DNA of 5,742 bases from positions 1 to 5,742 of the forward strand of contig JAFUJE010000135.1 of assembly GCA_017473795.1 (NCBI GenBank). The letters are read 5' to 3'. Positions 1-4,723 of the stretch are shown piece by piece. The DNA comes from Clostridia bacterium (GTDB lineage Bacteria; Bacillota; Clostridia; Christensenellales; UBA1242). Both the position numbers and the translations under genes were made by a program. The stretch's first letter is position 1. Every line of letters begins with the position of its first letter. The notes below the pieces were generated by a model, which was not told where the DNA came from, ran no database searches, and was given only the letters and a program-made list of their open reading frames with translations.

Positions 1-21
1 CACAATATCGACTTTTTTCAT
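1..21 (-). CDS. Start of an unidentified divergent gene (partial, runs off left edge)
   Basis: The minus strand reads ATG AAA AAA GTC GAT ATT GTG from position 21 to the window edge, giving MKKVDIV with no stop. Seven codons are too few to identify a product. The call rests on context. The ATG faces away from the YlmC/YmxH gene across a short AT-rich gap. It also shows the same start layout as the other genes here: no Shine-Dalgarno sequence and a candidate -10 (TAAAAA, 31-36) nine bases upstream. It could be chance, since an ATG followed by a few open codons is common in AT-rich DNA. Confidence 0.35.
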
Positions 22-27
22 TAAGTT

Positions 28-53
28 AATTTTTTACAATTAGCGTAAAAATT
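28..53. repeat. Inverted repeat between divergent genes, possible operator
   Basis: AATTTTTTAC (28-37) and GTAAAAATT (45-53) form an imperfect dyad around a 7-base centre. Seven pairs, TTTTTAC with GTAAAAA, are perfect, and two more follow after a one-base bulge. The left arm covers the candidate minus-strand -10, and the right arm touches the region where the -35 of the plus-strand gene should lie. It is therefore well placed to be an operator controlling both directions. AT-rich gaps produce such dyads by chance, and no known operator consensus is recognised. Confidence 0.3.
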
Positions 54-61
54 ATTCTCAA
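31..61 (-). promoter_or_regulatory. Candidate promoter for the left-edge gene
   Basis: On the minus strand, TTGAGA (56-61) is a good -35 match and TAAAAA (31-36) a fair -10, separated by 19 bp, which is longer than the ideal 17. The -10 ends nine bases before the ATG at 21, so any leader would be only a few bases long. The weak -10 and long spacer keep confidence low. Confidence 0.27.
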
Positions 62-74
62 TATTAAACATCTC

Positions 75-80
75 TATCAT
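75..80 (+). promoter_or_regulatory. Candidate -10 box of the YlmC/YmxH gene
   Basis: TATCAT lies ten bases before the ATG at 91, the same spacing as the much stronger promoter before the GH95 gene. The hexamer 17 bp upstream (TTATTC, 52-57) is a poor -35 match, and overlapping TATATA sequences (80-87) are alternative -10s. The bases just before the ATG contain no purine-rich Shine-Dalgarno sequence. Transcription would start at or within a few bases of the ATG. Confidence 0.33.
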
Positions 81-90
81 ATATATAACC

Positions 91-417
91 ATGGGCGTAG
101 AGGTTTCGTTTTGCGAACTGCGTACCAAGATGGTGATAAATGTAGTCGACGGGAAAGCCTTGGGACGTATTGTCGATATAGTTTTTTCACGTGAAAATGC
201 TAAAGTGATTGGTGTAGTTGTACCCGGTGATAAAAATTTCCACCTGTGGGGCCATAAACATGAATTATTTGTCCCTTACGAAAATATTTTACGAATCGGT
301 GTTGATGCTGTTTTAGTCGAATTACGACCGATTAGCACATATAAAAGCGTTTGCAGTAATGTTAATATTTCACCGCACGAAAGATGTTCATTAATTCAGT
401 CAAAGAATCAATGTTAA
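91..417 (+). CDS. YlmC/YmxH family PRC-barrel protein
   Basis: A 108-residue cytoplasmic protein without signal peptide or membrane segment. Residues about 9-79 follow the YlmC/YmxH pattern of the PRC-barrel fold: ELRTKMVINVVDGKALG (9-25), then VVVPGD (42-47), the aromatic WGHKHELFVPYENI (53-66), and IGVDAVLVEL (69-78). This matches the family's scheme of Ser-Glu-Leu, Val-Asp-Gly, Gly-(K/R)-x-x-E-x-x-(V/I)-P-(W/Y)-E-x-I and a closing hydrophobic strand. Family members are small, conserved in Bacillota and sometimes called sporulation proteins, but their biochemical role is unsettled, so none is asserted. The ATG at 91 adds four residues before the usual family start; no start codon lies nearer. 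Residues after about 84 form a tail with three Cys (88, 99, 108) beyond the normal family length. The gene is convergent with the PFOR gene and shares its stop bases. Confidence 0.82.
   Translation: MGVEVSFCELRTKMVINVVDGKALGRIVDIVFSRENAKVIGVVVPGDKNFHLWGHKHELFVPYENILRIGVDAVLVELRPISTYKSVCSNVNISPHERCSLIQSKNQC
414..417. other. TTAA palindrome shared by two convergent stop codons
   Basis: The plus-strand YlmC/YmxH gene stops with TAA at 415-417, and the minus-strand PFOR gene stops with TAA read from 416 to 414. Both use the same self-complementary tetranucleotide, so the coding regions overlap by four bases. There is no room for a terminator between the genes, and no convincing GC-rich hairpin with a T-run is visible on either side. 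The two transcripts probably overlap at their 3' ends. Confidence 0.9.
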
Positions 418-3400
418 GATTTTTTACGGAAACGGGTTTGGTTATTTTTAAACTCATTAATGTCTGCAGTTGGTTCTGGTGAATCAACAACCATTTGTCC
501 ATCTGCTGGGTTGCGGTGATAAAGAGTAGTGTAGCCACATTTAACAGCATCAGCCATAATACCCATGCCATTTGACATATCAATGCCTTGGTTAATACAA
601 GTAGCCATAGCAATAATTAATGAAGGTCCATTGTGATTTGTTGCTTCTTTTAAAGTTTTTAAAGTGTGCTCCATATTGGCACCCATAGCAATTTGTGCGA
701 CATACACATGTGGATATTGCATCATCATTGCACCTAAATTCTTTTTATCAGTTAACTTACCACTGGCAGCAAATTTAGCAACTGCACCTTTTGGTGTGGC
801 TTTGCTGGCTTGGCCTCCTGTGTTAGAATAGACTTCGGTGTCTAGGACTAGGATGTTAATATTTTCTTGTGATGCTAGTACGTGGTCAAGACCGCCAAAG
901 CCGATATCATACGCCCAACCGTCGCCACCGATTATCCAGACAATTTTATCTGTTTGACATTTGATGTTTAAGGCTTTACGCAGACCTAATCCAAATTCAG
1001 CGTTATCTTCAAATAGACTGTTTGCCCAAGCAGGTCCATGACCTTCGTCGTTTTTTGCATAAGGACAAGATGGTGAACTGCCTCCGTAAATCGAAGAACA
1101 GCCTGTAGCATTGGCAATTACTAATTTATCACCGTAAAGTTGTGTTAATAATTTTATGTAAGGGGTTTCTCCACAACCAGCACAAGCGCCAGAAAATTCA
1201 AATAAAGGACGATTAAACTGCGCTAATTTAACATTTTTTGGTTCCATTTTAATATCTGGTAAGTTTAAGGAAAATTGATAATTCTCGTCTTCTTTAATTT
1301 GGTCAAAAGGTTCCATAACTAATGCTTTATTTTTGGCGGGACAAACTTTAGCACATGAACCACAACCGGTACAATCATGTGGTGAAATTTGAATACGATA
1401 TTGATAGCCATCATAACCGGGGACCCCTAAGGCTTTAATAGTTTTGAATTCGTCTGGGGTCGTTTGGTTAGTTAAAACTGGGCGGATTGTGGCGTGTGGA
1501 CAAACCATGGCACAGCGGTTGCATTGAATACAGTTTTCGGGAATCCAACGTGGAAGACTGGTTGCAATGTCACGTTTTTCGTATTGAGTCGTTGCGGTAG
1601 GGGCACTGCCATCTGGGGTGAATGCTGAGACTGGTAGGGTATCGCCTTGTAGGCTGTTGATTGTTTCAATCATTGTTGAAGGTTTAGTTTTATCTTGTTC
1701 TGACGAAACTGTTAATGTAGTGATATCAATTTTTTGTAAAGCTTTATCGGCGCTTTCAACAGCGTTGTGATTCATAGAAACAACATTGGCACCTTTTTTA
1801 CCATAACTTTTTTGAATAGCATTTTTTAATAAAGATTTAATTTCTTCATAATCAATTAAGTCGACTAATTTAAAAAATGCCGATTGCATGATAGTATTGA
1901 TCCGTACGCCTAATCCTAATTCTTTTGCAATTTGGTAAGCATTAATTATGTAAAAATTAATGTTACGCTCACGTAAAGTGCGTTTTACGGCGTTTGGCAA
2001 GATACGATCCATTTCTGTGGCTGGATAAGTTGTGTTTAAAAGGAAAGTTCCACCTTCGGTGATACCAGATAGCATATCAAATTTTGTGAGGAATGTCTGA
2101 TTATGACAAGCAACAAAATGAGGGTGCGTTACGAGATAGGGTGCATGAATTGGTTGTTTGTCAAATCGTAAATGAGAAATCGTTGTTCCACCACTTTTTT
2201 TGCTATCATACACAAAGTAGGCTTGGCTGTATAAGCCAGTATTATCACCTATGATGGCGCAACTGTTTTTATTGGCACCAACCGTTCCATCACTACCAAG
2301 ACCGTAGAAGCGGCAGCCTCCTTGTGAATGTAGGTCTGGGCGAGGGGGAATTGCTAATGATGTATGAGTGACATCATCAATAATACCAACGGTAAAATGG
2401 TCTTTTGCTTGTGATGAAGCAGCGTTAGCGTAGATTGCAGCTACCATATCAGGTGTAAATTCCTTACTGGATAAACCATAGCGACCAGATAAAACAGTTT
2501 TATTGCGAACTGTTGCAGCAATGTCTAGGTACAATGGATCACCAATTGCTCCGTTTTCTTTTGTGCGATCAAGTACAGTAATTGTTTTAACTGTTTTAGG
2601 TAATGCTGATAAGAAATGCTCGACAGAGAAGGGACGATAAAGTCTAACTTTGATTAAGCCAAATTTACCGTTTAGTTTTGGCAAAGTTTCCGCAATGGTT
2701 TCACAAGCTGAACCCATTGCAATGATTACGTGTTCTGCATTTGGATCACCGACATAATCAAAAAGGTGGTAATCTCGTCCGGTCAATTTAGCAAATTCTT
2801 GCATATATTTTTCAACTACACAAGGTATTGCGTTGATGTATGGATTAGCGGCTTCACGATGCTGGAAAAAGATATCTGAATTTTCGGCAGAACCATACAT
2901 TTTAGGGTTTTCTGGGTTCATCGCACGTGAACGGAATTTTGCTAATGCTTCTTGATTTAAAAGTTTTTCGGCAATTTTGGCGCTGGGAATTTGAATTTTG
3001 TTAAATTCATGACTTGTGCGGAAACCGTCAAAAAAATGCATAAATGGGTAACTAGCTTCAATTGCAGCTAGATGGGCAATTAATGATAGGTCAGCATTTT
3101 CTTGAACGGAATTGGAGGCTAACATAGCAATACCTGTACTACGGCATGCGTAAACATCGCTATGGTCGCCAAAAATGGAAAGAGCATGCATTGCGATGCT
3201 ACGTGCAGAAACGTGTACTACTGCTGGCAATAATTCGCCAACCATTTTGTAAAGATTTGGAATCATTAATAACAAACCTTGACTGGAGGTAAACGTCGCG
3301 CCTAAAGTGCCACCAAGTAATAAACCATGTAATGTACCGGCAGCACCGGCTTCGCTTTGCATCTCAATTACTTCTGGTACTTTATTAAAAATATTGGTTT

Positions 3401-3560
3401 GGCCTTTGGCAGACCATTGGTCACAATATTCAGCCATATCAGAACTGGGAGTAATTGGGTAAATAGGGGCAGCTTCGGTTAATAAATAAGCGGAACGGGC
3501 AGTTGCTTCGTTTCCAGATATTGTTTCAAATTTTTCGCTTTGATTCATATTTTTATTCAT
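414..3560 (-). CDS. nifJ: Pyruvate:ferredoxin (flavodoxin) oxidoreductase, compact single-chain form
   Basis: A 1048-residue cytoplasmic homodimer-type PFOR that converts pyruvate and CoA to acetyl-CoA and CO2 while reducing ferredoxin or flavodoxin. The N-terminal TPP/pyruvate domain has YPITPSS (34-40), EMQSEAGAAG with Glu70, and SAR with Arg120. GLGSDGTVGANK (420-431) belongs to the CoA-side domain III. A two-cluster ferredoxin domain has Cys677/680/683/687 and Cys730/733/736/740. The C-terminal TPP domain carries the proximal-cluster ligands Cys793, Cys796, Cys821 and Cys988, and the TPP/Mg motif GDGWAYD (Asp880) with Thr908, Val910 and Asn913. All catalytic residues I know for the Desulfovibrio africanus enzyme are therefore present. 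The length is short for the family (about 1170-1230): roughly 64 residues are missing between Cys821 and Asp880, and the tail ends soon after TRFRKKS. The ATG at 3560 is preferred over a TTG at 3596 because that TTG forms the -35 box. The gene is probably monocistronic. Confidence 0.97.
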   Translation of the reverse strand: MNKNMNQSEKFETISGNEATARSAYLLTEAAPIYPITPSSDMAEYCDQWSAKGQTNIFNKVPEVIEMQSEAGAAGTLHGLLLGGTLGATFTSSQGLLLMIPNLYKMVGELLPAVVHVSARSIAMHALSIFGDHSDVYACRSTGIAMLASNSVQENADLSLIAHLAAIEASYPFMHFFDGFRTSHEFNKIQIPSAKIAEKLLNQEALAKFRSRAMNPENPKMYGSAENSDIFFQHREAANPYINAIPCVVEKYMQEFAKLTGRDYHLFDYVGDPNAEHVIIAMGSACETIAETLPKLNGKFGLIKVRLYRPFSVEHFLSALPKTVKTITVLDRTKENGAIGDPLYLDIAATVRNKTVLSGRYGLSSKEFTPDMVAAIYANAASSQAKDHFTVGIIDDVTHTSLAIPPRPDLHSQGGCRFYGLGSDGTVGANKNSCAIIGDNTGLYSQAYFVYDSKKSGGTTISHLRFDKQPIHAPYLVTHPHFVACHNQTFLTKFDMLSGITEGGTFLLNTTYPATEMDRILPNAVKRTLRERNINFYIINAYQIAKELGLGVRINTIMQSAFFKLVDLIDYEEIKSLLKNAIQKSYGKKGANVVSMNHNAVESADKALQKIDITTLTVSSEQDKTKPSTMIETINSLQGDTLPVSAFTPDGSAPTATTQYEKRDIATSLPRWIPENCIQCNRCAMVCPHATIRPVLTNQTTPDEFKTIKALGVPGYDGYQYRIQISPHDCTGCGSCAKVCPAKNKALVMEPFDQIKEDENYQFSLNLPDIKMEPKNVKLAQFNRPLFEFSGACAGCGETPYIKLLTQLYGDKLVIANATGCSSIYGGSSPSCPYAKNDEGHGPAWANSLFEDNAEFGLGLRKALNIKCQTDKIVWIIGGDGWAYDIGFGGLDHVLASQENINILVLDTEVYSNTGGQASKATPKGAVAKFAASGKLTDKKNLGAMMMQYPHVYVAQIAMGANMEHTLKTLKEATNHNGPSLIIAMATCINQGIDMSNGMGIMADAVKCGYTTLYHRNPADGQMVVDSPEPTADINEFKNNQTRFRKKS

Positions 3561-3567
3561 AATAACT

Positions 3568-3596
3568 ATGTTAGCATAAAATTTTAAATTAGACAA
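3568..3596 (-). promoter_or_regulatory. Promoter of the PFOR gene
   Basis: On the minus strand, TTGTCT (3591-3596) and TAACAT (3568-3573) are separated by exactly 17 bp. A TG one base before the -10 makes it an extended -10 (TGCTAACAT). Seven bases separate the -10 from the ATG at 3560, so transcription should begin at or next to the A of the start codon, giving a leaderless mRNA. No Shine-Dalgarno sequence is present. Confidence 0.7.
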
Positions 3597-3638
3597 AAGG
3601 TATCGCAGTTGTAACGCAAAAAAATGTCGTTTAGCATA
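3571..3638 (+). repeat. Direct repeat TTAGCATA, two copies 60 bp apart
   Basis: TTAGCATA occurs at 3571-3578 and 3631-3638, both inside the short divergent gap. The first copy, read on the minus strand, overlaps the extended -10 of the PFOR gene. The second contains the -10 of ddl on the plus strand. A near match, TTAGCGTA, lies at 40-47 in the other divergent gap. The repeats may simply be promoter sequence, or they may be a shared regulator site. Confidence 0.4.
3609..3637 (+). promoter_or_regulatory. Promoter of the ddl-family gene
   Basis: TTGTAA (3609-3614) and TAGCAT (3632-3637) are 17 bp apart, and the -10 ends eleven bases before the ATG at 3649. The predicted leader is about 4-5 bases and has no Shine-Dalgarno sequence. 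TATATT (3637-3642) is an alternative -10 that would start transcription exactly on the ATG, but it has no good -35. The promoter lies back-to-back with the PFOR promoter. Confidence 0.5.
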
Positions 3639-3648
3639 TATTTAAGTT

Positions 3649-4695
3649 ATGTTACGGATTGGAATTATTTATGGTGGAAACAGTACAGAACACGATGTAT
3701 CAATTTTAACTGGATTACATTTAGCAAAACATGTAACAGAGGCTTATCAAGTTACTTTAATTTATTTAACTCGTGATAATCGAATCGTGCATGGCAGTCG
3801 AAAAATTGATGATTATATATCAGGAAAAGCTGCTAAAGCGAAAAAATTTAAGCAATGGCAGAAACTGGCTTGTGTTGTTAATTGTTGTCATGGTGGTGTA
3901 GGGGAAGATGGAACGCTAGCGGCAGTGTTGCGTTTTTATAATATACCAATAACTAGTTGTAGTTCAGTTTCGGGGTGGCTGCAACAAAGCAAAATTGCAA
4001 CTCGTCAAGTTTTAACTGCGGCTGGTTTTTTACAGCCACGTTTTCAAATCTTAAATAGTAGTGCGGATCTTTCGCTTGTTGAATTGCCTTTACCGTTAGT
4101 AGTTAAGCCTGATTTACAAGGAAGTTCAATTGGGATATCAATAGCACGTACAAAGGATGAATTAAGAACTGCCGTTGATACCGCATTCAGTTTAGGTGAG
4201 CGTGTAATTGTGGAAGAGTATATTGCAGATATGCGGGAAGTAAATGTGGCAGTGATGAGAGAACAAAATAAAATTATTACATCGGCTTTAGAAATTGTTG
4301 GTGGTGAAAAATTCTTTTCTTTTGAAGAAAAATATTTTAATGCTGATAGTGGTTTTATTAAGAAGGGTGGGCAAAATCCTGACGATGAATTTTTAAATAA
4401 AATTGAAAAACAAATTAAGTTTTTAGCCGAACGTGCTTATGAATTATTCAATGCAAGTGGTGTTGTGCGAGTTGATTTTATGGTACGTGGGGAGGAAGTT
4501 ATTTTAAATGAAATAAATACTGTGCCAGGGTTTATGGCTTATCATTTGTGGTTAAAAGCACGTGTTCCATATGGTGTTGTAATTGATAATTTAGTACAAG
4601 AAGCTATAGCAAATCACCAAAAGAAGCAACAGTTTATTACGTATTATGACAGTAAAATACTTGCTAAAAATCGCCATTTAGTGGTTGAATTTTAA
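3649..4695 (+). CDS. ddl: D-alanine--D-alanine ligase family ATP-grasp enzyme, atypical
   Basis: A 348-residue cytoplasmic ATP-grasp ligase, the usual length for Ddl, expected to join two D-amino acids using ATP for peptidoglycan precursor synthesis. Motifs in order are GGNSTEHDVS (9-18, Glu14), CHGGVGEDG (80-88), Lys115, KPDLQGSSIG (153-162), Glu189/190 and Glu197, the omega-loop FFSFEEKY (222-229), RVDF (274-277, Arg274 and Asp276), and NEINTVPGF (287-295, Glu288 and Asn290). These correspond to E. coli DdlB Glu15, Lys97, Lys144, Glu180/187, Lys215-Tyr216, Arg255-Asp257, Glu270 and Asn272. Tyr229 is kept, which argues against D-Ala-D-Lac specificity. Unusual features are His299 where DdlB has Ser281, a segment after PGF about four residues short, and QQSK in place of MDK before Lys115. 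It could be a second Ddl with altered substrate choice. No other cell-wall gene is adjacent. Confidence 0.88.
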   Translation: MLRIGIIYGGNSTEHDVSILTGLHLAKHVTEAYQVTLIYLTRDNRIVHGSRKIDDYISGKAAKAKKFKQWQKLACVVNCCHGGVGEDGTLAAVLRFYNIPITSCSSVSGWLQQSKIATRQVLTAAGFLQPRFQILNSSADLSLVELPLPLVVKPDLQGSSIGISIARTKDELRTAVDTAFSLGERVIVEEYIADMREVNVAVMREQNKIITSALEIVGGEKFFSFEEKYFNADSGFIKKGGQNPDDEFLNKIEKQIKFLAERAYELFNASGVVRVDFMVRGEEVILNEINTVPGFMAYHLWLKARVPYGVVIDNLVQEAIANHQKKQQFITYYDSKILAKNRHLVVEF

Positions 4696-4713
4696 TCGTA
4701 ATTATGGTAAAAT
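4685..4713 (+). promoter_or_regulatory. Promoter of the GH95 gene, embedded in the end of ddl
   Basis: TTGAAT (4685-4690) and TAAAAT (4708-4713) are exactly 17 bp apart, and TG before the -10 gives an extended -10 (TGGTAAAAT). The -35 lies in the last codons of ddl. Ten bases separate the -10 from the ATG at 4724, predicting a leader of about 3-4 bases. The 11-base stretch TATGGTAAAAT differs from the PFOR promoter's TATGCTAACAT at two positions only. This is the strongest promoter match in the window. Confidence 0.72.
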
Positions 4714-4723
4714 ATATCTCATA

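Noticed and set aside
400..430. Possible intrinsic terminator after the YlmC/YmxH gene (T-run at 421-425)
   Set aside because: The only stem before the T-run is about four AT-rich pairs (AATC/GATT), too weak, and the T-run is part of the conserved-frame end of the PFOR gene.
362..613. 83-codon minus-strand frame at the 3' end of the PFOR gene; also considered as a frameshifted continuation of the PFOR tail
   Set aside because: It overlaps well-conserved PFOR coding sequence in another frame. Its distal part (VKNLNIDSLTELMNIF) does not convincingly resemble the charged NifJ tail, so neither a separate gene nor a frameshift is supported.
1472..1669. 65-codon minus-strand frame
   Set aside because: It is an out-of-frame shadow across the PFOR ferredoxin domain, with a low-complexity translation and no promoter.
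3561..3596. TTG start adding 12 residues to the PFOR
   Set aside because: The TTG lies in the -35 box of the best promoter for this gene, and the family motif FETISGNEA already sits close to the ATG at 3560.
4312..4335. D-Ala-D-Lac (intrinsic vancomycin-resistance type) specificity of the Ddl
   Set aside because: D-Lac ligases of the Leuconostoc type have Phe in place of DdlB Tyr216. Here the KY pair (Lys228-Tyr229) is intact, so the sequence gives no support for that switch.
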